Shown piece after piece: positions 7,166-15,390 of a DNA stretch of 64,000 bases (the stretch's first letter is position 1; each line of letters starts with the position of its first letter). This stretch comes from Korobacter sp963758505 (GTDB lineage: Bacteria > Acidobacteriota > Terriglobia > Terriglobales > Acidobacteriaceae): positions 682,001-746,000 of the forward strand of contig CAVWVJ010000001.1 in the NCBI GenBank assembly GCA_963758505.1, read 5' to 3'. The notes beneath the pieces are model-generated. The model had not been told where the DNA came from and did no database searches. It saw only the letters and a program-made list of their open reading frames with translations. Both the position numbers and the translations under genes were made by a program.

Positions 7166-8575
7166 CTAGGCTGCCCGTTGTTCCTGCTCGGCAGGTTGGA
7201 CGAACCACCCGGTAGGCTTCAACAGCAACTTGATCCCATACGACACGAACCCTCCGGCGATTACCAGGGCACCGAAGTAGAGCGCGTTCATGCCCGCCAC
7301 GGTTTCCCCCTTGCTTTGTATCACCGAGAAGCCGAGCAGGGCCATCGGCGCGATGCTGAGGGCAACCACTCCAACGGTTCCGCCGGGCACCTTGTAAGGC
7401 CGTGGCATATCGGGCGCCTTGATCCGCAACACGATCAGGGCTACGAACTCCAACCCCAGGCTCGCGCCGTAGAGCAGGATATCGATGGTCACCAATCTCT
7501 CGAAGCCGAGGCCGAGGCACATCGCCCAGGCCACGGCGCAGGCCACGATCGCTACCCAGGGCGCGCGCGTCCGGGGCGTCATCCGGCTGAAGACCGAAGG
7601 CATCAGTCCATCCTGCGCCATGGCGAGGGGCAGGCGCGAGTAGCTCATGACAAGGGCATTGAACATCCCGAAAGCCGACATCATGCCGCCGACCACAATC
7701 GCGATCCGGAGGGCCGGACCACCCAGCATCCCAGCCAGGTCCGCCCAGGAGCCGGTCTCGAAAGCCTTCGGGCCAATGCCGGTGAGCCACATCGCCGCAA
7801 AGGGCAGGGTGTAGCTGACGGCCACGATCGTGACTGCCGCCGCCATGGCGCGCGGATAGGTGCGCTGCGGGTTCTGCACCTCCGCCGCAACCGTGGTGGC
7901 GTTATCCCAGCCCATGTAATTCCACATGCAAACGAGAATGCCGCCGATGATCCCGATACCGGTTGTCCCATGGCCGCTCACCACGCCGGCAAATGCCCCG
8001 TGTTTCAGCGGCGCGATCACCGCGATCGCCACGAACGGAAGGGAGAGCAGGACAAAGAGCCACACCGACGTGGTGGCGACCACGCGGATGCCGGCGATGT
8101 TCATCGCCGCGCAGACCACGACGACCCCGAGCGCCACCAGGATTCCGCGATGTCCCACGCCGAAGTATGGGAACAGCCGGGTCAGGTAGGTGACGAACAA
8201 GGTGGGATAGATCGCCATGTCGAAGATGCTGGCGACCAGCGAGAGCCACGCCTCCTGGAATCCCCACAAATTGCCCATCGCGCGACGCACCCAGGCGTAG
8301 TAGCCGCCCTCTTCAGGCATGGCGCTCGCCAGCTCGCCGATCATCAGCGAGGTCGGCAGGCTCCAGAGAATCGGGGTGATCAGCAGGATGAGAATGCCGC
8401 GCGCGAAGCCGGAACCTCCAATGATGTCTTCGGTGCCGTAGGTGCCACCGGAGACCATGAAGAAGGTTGCAGCCACAAGCGGCCACAAGGTCAGCTTCCG
8501 CGGTTTCGTCAGAAGCGGCGGGCGGGAAATCGGAGTCGAGATCGAGGGGCGCTGCTCAAGCGTCGAGTTGGTCAA
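7166..8575 (-). CDS. APC-superfamily amino acid permease
   Basis: A transporter of about 469 aa with some twelve hydrophobic segments. The first membrane segment carries GGTYGTEDIIGGSG, the glycine-rich stretch of APC transporters. ELASAMPEEGGYYAWVRRAMG follows, typical of the family, and the ring of later segments is complete. It would import amino acids or related amines across the cytoplasmic membrane; the substrate cannot be read from sequence. The start was set at TTG 8575 (CTNST.. side of an AGGGAGG 12 bases upstream). A TTG at 8638 would give 21 more residues without an evident ribosome site. It is monocistronic, flanked downstream by the extragenic repeat pair and upstream by a 12-bp palindrome. 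Confidence 0.85.
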   Translation of the reverse strand: MTNSTLEQRPSISTPISRPPLLTKPRKLTLWPLVAATFFMVSGGTYGTEDIIGGSGFARGILILLITPILWSLPTSLMIGELASAMPEEGGYYAWVRRAMGNLWGFQEAWLSLVASIFDMAIYPTLFVTYLTRLFPYFGVGHRGILVALGVVVVCAAMNIAGIRVVATTSVWLFVLLSLPFVAIAVIAPLKHGAFAGVVSGHGTTGIGIIGGILVCMWNYMGWDNATTVAAEVQNPQRTYPRAMAAAVTIVAVSYTLPFAAMWLTGIGPKAFETGSWADLAGMLGGPALRIAIVVGGMMSAFGMFNALVMSYSRLPLAMAQDGLMPSVFSRMTPRTRAPWVAIVACAVAWAMCLGLGFERLVTIDILLYGASLGLEFVALIVLRIKAPDMPRPYKVPGGTVGVVALSIAPMALLGFSVIQSKGETVAGMNALYFGALVIAGGFVSYGIKLLLKPTGWFVQPAEQEQRAA

Positions 8576-8656
8576 TTCCGATGTGTGCCTCCCTGGCAAA
8601 TCGAAATTTTGGATTCGGGATAGAAAGAATACAGGCAATTCGATGTTGGGAAATCA

Positions 8657-8684
8657 AAAAATATTCATCAACATGAATATTTTT
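8657..8684. promoter_or_regulatory. Perfect 12-bp inverted repeat, AT-rich
   Basis: AAAAATATTCAT (8657-8668) and ATGAATATTTTT (8673-8684) are perfect reverse complements with a 4-base loop. The site lies 82 bp upstream of the chosen permease start and 158 bp upstream of the next gene on the other strand. It is far more AT-rich than its surroundings. It could be an operator or a terminator-like hairpin; position upstream of both genes favours an operator. Confidence 0.45.
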
Positions 8685-8841
8685 CCAATTCTGTTGCTGC
8701 CCTCCCGAGCGAAGATTCGCGTCGAAGGAACCTACTCTCGGCAGAGCTCTTGTCTTCGCGTCCTGCTGCGCGAAGAGCGCGGATCTTGCGTTCCCCGGCT
8801 GCACCGGGCGTATCATCAATGCCTCGACCGGAGGTCCATCT

Positions 8842-9135
8842 ATGACCCACGACGAGCTCCGCGCCTCCATTACTCACGATGAGCCACCCGCCTACGTATC
8901 TCTTCCTCTGGCAGCGCTCTGGTGGGACGCCAAGGGCGACTGGAGCCGCGCTCACGGTCTTATCGACGAACTTGAAACCACGGAAGCCATGGCCGTTCAC
9001 GCTTACCTGCACCGCAAGGAAGGCGATCCGTCCAACGCGCGTTACTGGTACAGCCGCGCCGGACGCCCGTTCTGCGAAGAGCCGTTCGACGCGGAATGGA
9101 AGGCGCTGGCGGACGAGTTGCTGGCCGAAGACTGA
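8842..9135 (+). CDS. Small conserved hypothetical protein
   Basis: A 97-aa acidic soluble protein. Recognisable blocks are ALWWDAKGDWSRAHGLID, VHAYLHRKEGD and ARYWYSRAGRP. I recall a widespread family of about 90-100 aa with these blocks (TPR-like helical pairs, no known function). The ATG at 8842 follows a GGAGGT ribosome site. It stands alone, converging on dnaJ with a hairpin terminator between. No signal peptide or membrane segment is present. Confidence 0.75.
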   Translation: MTHDELRASITHDEPPAYVSLPLAALWWDAKGDWSRAHGLIDELETTEAMAVHAYLHRKEGDPSNARYWYSRAGRPFCEEPFDAEWKALADELLAED

Positions 9136-9143
9136 AAAGCAAA

Positions 9144-9171
9144 AGGCCGAAGTCCTCGGGAACTTCGGCCT
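9144..9171 (-). terminator. Terminator of dnaJ
   Basis: AGGCCGAAGT (9144-9153) pairs perfectly with ACTTCGGCCT (9162-9171) over an 8-base loop. Read on the minus strand it is followed by TTTTGCTTTT, fitting a Rho-independent terminator for dnaJ. It may also stop the convergent gene. Confidence 0.8.
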
Positions 9172-9195
9172 GCAAAAACTCAACTGGCTCACTGG

Positions 9196-10413
9196 TTAAT
9201 GCTGCTTCCATAAATCTTCGCGTGGATCTTCAGGGTTCAGCTTCTGCAACTCGCGCAGGAGTTCCTTGGATCGTTCATCGCTCACCTTGGGCACGGTGAG
9301 TTTTACTTCCACGATTTCATCGCCGCGCTTGCTGCTGTCGCTGGCAGAAGGCACTCCCTTTTCCCGAAGCCGCAGCTTCTGCCCGGTGTTCGTTCCCGGC
9401 GGTACTTTGAGAAGCGCGCGGCCATCGATGGTGGGCACTTCAATCTTGGCGCCCAGTGCCGCTTCCATGGCCGATACCGGAATGGTGACGTAAACGTCGT
9501 CGCCCTCGCGCCGGAAGACGGGGTGAGTTCCGACTTTTACAATGATGTAGAGATCGCCCGGCGGTCCACCCATCACTCCAGCGTTGCCTTTGCCCGCCAG
9601 GCGAATGCGCTGGCCATCGCGAGTGCCGGGCTTGATCTTGAACTCCAGCGGCTCGGTGCGTGTCACCACGCCCTCACCATGGCAAATTGGACAAGTATTT
9701 CTTGTCTTTCCCGTACCACCACACGTGGGACAGGTCACGCTGAATTTCATCGGCCGCCCGGTCTCCACTTTTCCGCGGCCATGGCAGGTTGGGCAGGTCT
9801 GCGTTCCCGGCAGGAAGCCTTCTCCGTGGCAGTTCGCGCAAGTTTCGCGGCGCTGGATGTTCAGCTTCACGGTGGTACCGCGTATCGCGTCCCAGAAACT
9901 TACCGGGACCTGGTATTCCAGGTCGGTGCCGGGCTGTGGGCGATGCTCGGGAGCAGCCGCGCCGCGAGCCCCACCAGCGCCGCCAAACAGGGAAGAGAAG
10001 ATATCGCGGAATCCCCCACCGCTCTGCGTTCCTCCTCCTCCCTCGGAAAAATCGAAGCCGCTGAAGTCGAACGGAACTTCCTGTTCTCCGCCGCCGCTTC
10101 CACCTCGCGGGTCGAAGCCGCCAAAACCGCCGGCTCCGGTCGCGCCTCCGCGCGCATACGCCTCGGCCGCCGCGGGGTCGATGTTGTCGGAATAGAAGCC
10201 GAGCTGATCGTAAATTTTGCGCTTCTTCGGATCGCTCAGGACCTCGTTGGCCTCGGAGATTTCCTTGAACCTCTCTTCGGCCTTCTTGTCGCCCGGATTG
10301 ACGTCGGGATGGTGTTTGCGCGCGAGCTTACGGAACGCCTTACGGATCTCCTCCGCGGTAGCGCCCTTCTTTACGCCTAACACGCCGTAATAATCTTTTG
10401 TCTGTGTCGCCAT
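9196..10413 (-). CDS. dnaJ: Chaperone DnaJ
   Basis: A 405-aa type I DnaJ, the Hsp40 co-chaperone that delivers unfolded protein to DnaK and stimulates its ATPase. The J domain (about 7-72) has HPD at 35-37. A long Gly/Phe-rich region follows (about 90-155). Then come four zinc-finger repeats (CANCHGEG, CPTCHGRG, CPTCGGTG, CPICHGEG) and the C-terminal substrate-binding domains with GDLYIIVKV and HPVFRREGDDVY. The Gly/Phe region is rather long and rich in Gly-Gly pairs. The ATG is unambiguous. dnaJ lies downstream of dnaK and a 60-aa gene but after a strong terminator, so it probably has its own promoter or depends on readthrough. Confidence 0.96.
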   Translation of the reverse strand: MATQTKDYYGVLGVKKGATAEEIRKAFRKLARKHHPDVNPGDKKAEERFKEISEANEVLSDPKKRKIYDQLGFYSDNIDPAAAEAYARGGATGAGGFGGFDPRGGSGGGEQEVPFDFSGFDFSEGGGGTQSGGGFRDIFSSLFGGAGGARGAAAPEHRPQPGTDLEYQVPVSFWDAIRGTTVKLNIQRRETCANCHGEGFLPGTQTCPTCHGRGKVETGRPMKFSVTCPTCGGTGKTRNTCPICHGEGVVTRTEPLEFKIKPGTRDGQRIRLAGKGNAGVMGGPPGDLYIIVKVGTHPVFRREGDDVYVTIPVSAMEAALGAKIEVPTIDGRALLKVPPGTNTGQKLRLREKGVPSASDSSKRGDEIVEVKLTVPKVSDERSKELLRELQKLNPEDPREDLWKQH

Positions 10414-10495
10414 GTTCTACCCGATTCTACCTGCGAGCGCCGGAAGCGCTCCTGAAACCTGTCATCGCCGAGTCGCTTTTGCTCTTCACCAAGAC

Positions 10496-10528
10496 AAAAA
10501 TAAAGGCGCAGCCCGGAAACGCTGCACC
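10496..10528 (-). terminator. Rho-independent terminator after the dnaK/60-aa gene unit
   Basis: On the minus strand GGTGCAGC pairs with GCTGCGCC (10505-10528, one G-U pair, 8-base loop). It is followed by TTTATTTTTGT. It ends the dnaK transcript before dnaJ. Confidence 0.8.
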
Positions 10529-10554
10529 TGAATACCTGTCACCGCTACTCTGAC

Positions 10555-10737
10555 CTAGTTCAGGCTCGGTTTTCCCTCGGGTGCTTCGTCGTCGAGCTTC
10601 GCGACGAGCATCGGCCCATCGTCGTGCACGATTCTCATGCGCTGCATCCCGTCGTCGCCGCTCTCGAAGAGCGCAAAGTTCCCCTCGCCCGGCAAGAACG
10701 TCAGAATATAAGCCTGTCCATTGACTACGAAGTTCAT
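10555..10737 (-). CDS. 60-aa conserved-looking protein downstream of dnaK
   Basis: A small soluble protein, MNFVVNGQAYILTFLPGEGN and so on, predicted mostly beta strand, ending PEGKPSLN. AGAGGTGAT stands directly before the ATG at 10737, a good ribosome site. The gene lies 59 bp after dnaK, past a perfect hairpin, and before the strong terminator at 10496-10528, so it would be co-transcribed with dnaK. I do not recognise the family. The position suggests a heat-shock-regulated product; this is inference. Confidence 0.65.
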   Translation of the reverse strand: MNFVVNGQAYILTFLPGEGNFALFESGDDGMQRMRIVHDDGPMLVAKLDDEAPEGKPSLN

Positions 10738-10759
10738 ATCACCTCTTGTTCCAGGTGTG

Positions 10760-10789
10760 CGGCTCTCCGTCCCTTCGGGCGGAGAGCCG
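10760..10789. other. Intercistronic hairpin after dnaK
   Basis: CGGCTCTCCG (10760-10769) and CGGAGAGCCG (10780-10789) are a perfect 10-bp inverted repeat, with CCC/GGG inside the loop. No U-tract follows on either strand. It may stabilise the dnaK message or attenuate expression of the 60-aa gene. Confidence 0.6.
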
Positions 10790-10796
10790 TCCCTTG

Positions 10797-12731
10797 TTAT
10801 TTCTTGTCTTCCACGTCCACGTACTCGGCGTCGATCACGCCTTCGTCTTTCTTTGGTTCCGATCCGGACGAAGCGCCATTCGCGCCGGGTTGTGGCCCCG
10901 CCTCTGTCCCCGGAGCGCCTGCTCCCGGGCTAGCCTGTTTGTACATGGCTTCCGCCAGTTTGTGCGACGCTGCCGTCAGCTTCTCGCGGGCCGTATTCAT
11001 TGCTTTCGCGTCCGAGCCCTCGAGTGCCTTCTTGGCGTCGCCCAGCGCGTTTTCCACGTCGCCGCGTTCACTGCCGCTGATCTTGTCGCCGTTCTCGCGC
11101 AGCATCTTTTCGATCTGGTACACCATGCCGTCGAGCTGGTTGCGGCTCTCGATCTCTTCCTTCTTGGCCTTGTCTTCGGCGGAGTGCGACTCGGCTTCTT
11201 TCGCCATGCGCTCCACTTCTTCCTTGCTCAAGCCGGAAGACGACGTGATCGTGATCTTCTGATCTTTGCCCGTCGCATTGTCCTTCGCCATCACGTTCAG
11301 GATGCCGTTCGCGTCGATGTCAAACGTCACCTCGATCTGCGGCACTCCACGGGGAGCCGGCGGTAAGCCGGTCAGGTGGAACTTGCCGAGAGTACGGTTC
11401 TGTCCTGCCATCGGGCGCTCGCCTTGCAGCACGTGGATCTCAACCGAGTTCTGATTATCCGCGGCGGTGGAGAACGTTTCCGTCTTCTTGGTCGGAATCG
11501 TGGTGTTGCGCGGGATCATCGGCGTCGCCACCCCACCCAACGTCTCGATCGAGAGCGTCAGCGGAGTTACGTCGAGCAGCAGAAGATCTTTCACCTCGCC
11601 CTTGAGCACGCCACCCTGCAGCGCCGCGCCGATAGCGACCACTTCATCCGGATTCACGCCCTTGTGCGGCTCGCGTCCGAAGAACTCCTTCACCACCTGC
11701 TGGATCTTCGGCATGCGCGTCTGGCCGCCGACCAGTACCACTTCGTCGATCTTGCTCGCGTCGATTCCGGCATCTTTCAACGCCATGCGACACGGCTCAA
11801 TGGAACGGTCGATCAGGTCGCGAACCATCTCTTCCAGCTTGGCGCGCGTCAGCCGCTTCACCAGGTGCTTGGGACCGCTTGCGTCAGCGGTGATGAACGG
11901 GAGATTGATCTCCGATTCCATCGTCGTCGAGAGCTCGATCTTGGCGCGCTCGGCCGCGTCACGCAGACGCTGCAGCGCCATTTCGTTGCCCTTGGCGCGA
12001 AGGTCCATGCCTTCGTCCTTGCGGAACTCGTCGATCAACCAATCCACAATGCGCTGGTCGATGTTGTCGCCACCCAAGTGCGTATCGCCATTGGTGGACT
12101 TCACCTCGATCACGCCTTCGCCGACTTCCAGGATCGAAATATCGAAGGTGCCGCCGCCGAAGTCGTACACGGCGATGGTTTCGTCCTTCTTCTTGTCGAG
12201 TCCGTAAGCCAGGGCGGCTGCGGTCGGTTCGTTGATGATGCGTTTTACATCGAGGCCGGCGATCTTGCCGGCGTCTTTCGTCGCCTGCCGCTGCGCGTCG
12301 TTGAAGTACGCGGGAACCGTGATCACCGCTTCCGTGACCGGCTCGCCGAGATAATCTTCGGCCGCTTTCTTCAGTTTTTGCAGAATCATCGCCGAGATCT
12401 GCGCCGGGGTATATTCCTTGCCCTGCGCGAGCACCGCCACGTGATCGCCCGACTGGACGACTTTGTAGGGCACCATCTTCATCTCTTCGCTCACTTCATT
12501 GAAGCGACGGCCCATGAATCGCTTGATCGAATAAACCGTGTTCTCGGGATTGGTAATCGCCTGGCGCTTTGCCACTTGTCCTACCAAGCGCTCGCCGGTC
12601 TTCGTGAAGCCGACTACCGATGGCGTAGTCCGGCCCCCTTCTTCGTTGGGGATAACCTTGGGTTCCCCACCTTCCATCACGGCCACGACGGAGTTCGTCG
12701 TCCCGAGGTCAATGCCAATAATCTTCGCCAT
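10797..12731 (-). CDS. dnaK: Chaperone DnaK (Hsp70)
   Basis: A 644-aa Hsp70, the ATP-dependent cytoplasmic chaperone. It starts IIGIDLGTTNSVVAVMEGG (phosphate-1 loop) and has AVYDFGGGTFDISIL (phosphate-2 region) and VVLVGGQTRMPKIQ. The substrate-binding domain follows, and the helical lid ends with a Gly/Ala-rich linker and DEGVIDAEYVDVEDKK. The length is usual. AGGAGGAGG precedes the ATG. The promoter is strong, with a HAIR-type operator inside it (12804-12847), so repression by HspR is likely. Cotranscription with the 60-aa gene is likely. Confidence 0.98.
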   Translation of the reverse strand: MAKIIGIDLGTTNSVVAVMEGGEPKVIPNEEGGRTTPSVVGFTKTGERLVGQVAKRQAITNPENTVYSIKRFMGRRFNEVSEEMKMVPYKVVQSGDHVAVLAQGKEYTPAQISAMILQKLKKAAEDYLGEPVTEAVITVPAYFNDAQRQATKDAGKIAGLDVKRIINEPTAAALAYGLDKKKDETIAVYDFGGGTFDISILEVGEGVIEVKSTNGDTHLGGDNIDQRIVDWLIDEFRKDEGMDLRAKGNEMALQRLRDAAERAKIELSTTMESEINLPFITADASGPKHLVKRLTRAKLEEMVRDLIDRSIEPCRMALKDAGIDASKIDEVVLVGGQTRMPKIQQVVKEFFGREPHKGVNPDEVVAIGAALQGGVLKGEVKDLLLLDVTPLTLSIETLGGVATPMIPRNTTIPTKKTETFSTAADNQNSVEIHVLQGERPMAGQNRTLGKFHLTGLPPAPRGVPQIEVTFDIDANGILNVMAKDNATGKDQKITITSSSGLSKEEVERMAKEAESHSAEDKAKKEEIESRNQLDGMVYQIEKMLRENGDKISGSERGDVENALGDAKKALEGSDAKAMNTAREKLTAASHKLAEAMYKQASPGAGAPGTEAGPQPGANGASSGSEPKKDEGVIDAEYVDVEDKK

Positions 12732-12803
12732 TGGAGCTTTAGCCTCCTCCTAAAAATTGCCAGAACTCTTTGATATGGAACTTGTTAGACCATCTACTCT
12801 GGC

Positions 12804-12847
12804 CTGATAATAACGCCATTATCAGACTTGAGTGAGTTACTGTCAAG
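12804..12847 (-). promoter_or_regulatory. dnaK promoter with HAIR-type HspR operator
   Basis: On the minus strand TTGACA (12846-12841), a 17-bp spacer and GATAAT (12823-12818) form a near-consensus sigma-70 promoter about 90 bp before the dnaK ATG. The HAIR consensus CTTGAGT-N7-ACTCAAG is matched at 12847-12827 as CTTGACA-N7-ACTCAAG, so the operator spans the -35 box and most of the spacer. A second palindrome, CTGATAAT-N6-ATTATCAG (12804-12825), covers the -10 box and start point. The HAIR consensus is established knowledge; binding here is inferred. Confidence 0.8.
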
Positions 12848-13092
12848 GTGTTAGATGTGCTTGCGGTAGTGTTGGTTGCGGAGATTTTGAAGTAGATAAG
12901 CGCTTGATTTTCAATGGCCTGAAGCCTATCCTTCTCTCGTTCCGGGCGCCCCGGCCGCTTCGTCTATGGTTCGGATGTGGAACGCTCGAGGCGGCGACCT
13001 CGCCTCCGCTCCTATCCCCGGAAATTCTCATGGAGGACACAGTCCTGCGCCCGTTTGCCCAAAGACCGCGTGGTTCGCGCAGCCATCGGTAT

Positions 13093-14277
13093 ATGAAGAT
13101 CACCACGTACGCTCTGGTCCTTCTGATCTCCATCTTTTCGATCTCCGAGGAGCCCAAGGAATCCAAGTCGCCTGCAACTCACAGCGTCCGTCTGGCCACG
13201 GACCGCCCGACCGGCAAGCTGGAGGTCGTTCACACCTTCTATGGACCTATGCCGACCGGGGTCACGGTCTCGCACACGGGACGCATCTTCGTGAACTTTC
13301 CTCGCTGGGGCGACAAGGTTGATTACACGGTGGCGGAGATCGTGAACGGAAAGACCGTTCCGTATCCCGACGCCGATATCAACAAGCCTGAAGGCAAGAA
13401 ACTGCAGGATGCCTTGATTTCCGTCCAGAGCGTCGTCGTGGACCCGCAGGGCCGCCTCTGGATCCTCGACACGGGCAGCCCCATGTTCCAGCCGGTCCAG
13501 CCTGGCGGCGCAAAGCTGATCGGCGTCGATCTCAGCACGAACCAAGTCTTCAAGAAAATTATCTTCCGTCCCGATGTTGCGCTGCCGACTTCGTACCTGA
13601 ATGATGTCCGCTTCGATCTGAACCGCGGCAATGCCGGCATGGCCTACATCACCGACTCCTCCAGTAATGGCTCGAACGCGATTATCGTCGTGGACCTCTA
13701 CTCCGGAAAAGCCTGGCGCCGCCTCAACGAACACCCGTCGGTGAAAGCGGACCCGCTCTTCCAGGGGTTCGTCGAAGGCGAGCCTCTGATGGTACGGAAA
13801 GTCGGATCGAATCCGCAAAAACCGACCTTCGGTGCGGATGGCATCGCGATCAGCCCCGACGGAGGAACGCTTTATTACTGTCCTCTGGCTAGCCGTCATC
13901 TTTATTCCGTCAGCGTGGACGCTCTCTCCGAACTCGACGTCACCGAAGACCAGGCCGAATCCGACGTTCGCGATCTCACCGAGAAAGGAGCTTCGGACGG
14001 CCTCGAAACCGACCAGGAAGGCCGCGTTTATTACGGCGACTACGAGAACGACAGCATTCGCCGCTACAACCCTGCCGACGGAACCTTCGAAACTCTCGCC
14101 CACGATCCGCGAATTTTGTGGCCCGATACGCTCTCGGTCACCGACGGCTATCTCTATTTCACCGTCAACCAGCTCGAACGCCAGCCCAACTTCCACGAAG
14201 GCAAAGACCTTCGCCAAAAGCCCTACGTCCTCTTCCGCATCAAGATCGACGGCCACCGCATCAAGCCACAACTCTGA
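13093..14277 (+). CDS. Secreted yellow/major royal jelly family protein
   Basis: A protein of about 394 aa from the chosen ATG (13093), which begins with a signal peptide (MKITTYALVLLISIFSIS). A six-bladed beta-propeller typical of the MRJP/yellow family (PF03022) follows. Landmarks are GVTVSHTGRIFVNFPRW, VVVDPQGRLWILDTG, AYITDSSSNGSNAIIVVDL, FGADGIAISPDGGTLYYCPL and ASDGLETDQEGRVYYGDYEN. The frame is open further upstream (to 12832), but the upstream part has no signal-peptide character. Bacterial members are periplasmic or extracellular, possibly lactonase-like; the substrate is unknown. A 10-bp tandem duplication spans the stop codon. The 245-bp upstream region (12848-13092) shows only a weak hairpin at 12988-13006. 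Confidence 0.82.
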   Translation: MKITTYALVLLISIFSISEEPKESKSPATHSVRLATDRPTGKLEVVHTFYGPMPTGVTVSHTGRIFVNFPRWGDKVDYTVAEIVNGKTVPYPDADINKPEGKKLQDALISVQSVVVDPQGRLWILDTGSPMFQPVQPGGAKLIGVDLSTNQVFKKIIFRPDVALPTSYLNDVRFDLNRGNAGMAYITDSSSNGSNAIIVVDLYSGKAWRRLNEHPSVKADPLFQGFVEGEPLMVRKVGSNPQKPTFGADGIAISPDGGTLYYCPLASRHLYSVSVDALSELDVTEDQAESDVRDLTEKGASDGLETDQEGRVYYGDYENDSIRRYNPADGTFETLAHDPRILWPDTLSVTDGYLYFTVNQLERQPNFHEGKDLRQKPYVLFRIKIDGHRIKPQL

Positions 14278-14420
14278 ACAACTCTGAACTTTCCCGCTGT
14301 TCCGTCGAGCGGAGAACACGCAGCCGGGGCGGGAAGCATTCGCGGCCGAAGCCCTGCCGCGTTCCTGCTTCTCCGTGGCAAATGTTGCTTTTTCCGCGAC
14401 GCACGGTGCAATCTCTTTGA

Positions 14421-15320
14421 GTGCCCGAGCTCCCCGACATCACCGCTTACCTCGCTGCGCTGGAACCGCGCATCGTGGGCCGGCCGCTTGAGCACATCCG
14501 CGTCGCCAGCCCGTTTCTCCTGCGCACCATCGATCCACCCCTCGATCAGCTGGAAGGGAAGACGGTCGTCACGCTGCGCCGCATCGGCAAGCGGATCGTT
14601 TTTGGTCTCGAGGGCGATCTGTGGCTGGTGATTCACCTGATGATCGCCGGGCGCCTTCACTGGAAGCCCACCGGAGCGAAACTCTCCGGCCGCAACAATC
14701 TCGCCGCCTTCGACTTTCCTGACGGTTCGCTGGTTCTCACCGAAGCCGGCGCCAAGCGTCGCGCCTCGCTTCACGTTTTTCGCGGCGAAGCGAGCCTCCG
14801 CGAAATCGATCCCGGCGGGGTTGACGTCTTCGCCATCGATCTCGACGCCTTTCGCTCCGCGCTCACCGTCGAGAACCGCACCCTCAAACGCGCCCTGACC
14901 GATCCCCGCTTCCTCAGCGGCATCGGTAATGCCTATTCCGACGAGATTCTCTGGGCCGCACAGCTCTCGCCCATCGCGCAAACCCAGAAACTCAAACCGG
15001 AAGAATGGCAGCGTCTCTACAAGGCTACGCGCGAGACACTGCGACTGTGGATGGATCGCCTGGGTTCGGAAGCCAAAGAGAAGTTTCCCGAGAAGGTCAC
15101 CGCCTTCCGCAAAGACATGGCCGTGCATGGACGCTACGGCGAACCCTGCCCGCGCTGCGGCGAAAAAATCCAGCGTATCCGCTATGCCGACAATGAAACC
15201 AACTACTGCGCCAAATGCCAGACCGGCGGCAAAGTCCTCGCGGACCGCAGCCTCTCCCGCCTGCTAGGCTCCGACTGGCCGCGAACGCTGGATGAACTGG
15301 AAGCGCTGAAGCATCGATAA
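14421..15320 (+). CDS. Fpg/Nei-family DNA glycosylase
   Basis: A 299-aa bifunctional DNA glycosylase/AP lyase that removes oxidised bases. The N-terminus PELP keeps the catalytic P2 and E3, and K57 (GKRIVF) is present. The helix-two-turn-helix region reads LTDPRFLSGIGNAYSDEILW. A zinc finger near the C-terminus has CPRC and CAKC about 20 residues apart. Position 6 is D instead of the E usual in PELPEVE; this variant occurs in less-studied Fpg/Nei members, so I give no gene symbol. The start is GTG 14421 because the proline must follow the initiator. It is alone and 144 bp from the yellow-family gene. Confidence 0.88.
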   Translation: MPELPDITAYLAALEPRIVGRPLEHIRVASPFLLRTIDPPLDQLEGKTVVTLRRIGKRIVFGLEGDLWLVIHLMIAGRLHWKPTGAKLSGRNNLAAFDFPDGSLVLTEAGAKRRASLHVFRGEASLREIDPGGVDVFAIDLDAFRSALTVENRTLKRALTDPRFLSGIGNAYSDEILWAAQLSPIAQTQKLKPEEWQRLYKATRETLRLWMDRLGSEAKEKFPEKVTAFRKDMAVHGRYGEPCPRCGEKIQRIRYADNETNYCAKCQTGGKVLADRSLSRLLGSDWPRTLDELEALKHR

Positions 15321-15390
15321 GGGGATGAAGAACAGAGGAGGAGCGGAAACTCCGTACCTCGGTGATAGGTGTGGAAGTAAAAGTGGGGTC

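Noticed and set aside
7025..8623. Long plus-strand frame of 532 codons over the permease
   Set aside because: Composition (His, Arg, Gly, Asp-rich) is that of an antisense shadow; the minus-strand frame is a clear permease.
11376..12773. Plus-strand 465-codon frame over dnaK
   Set aside because: Antisense shadow of a conserved chaperone gene; no homology of its own.
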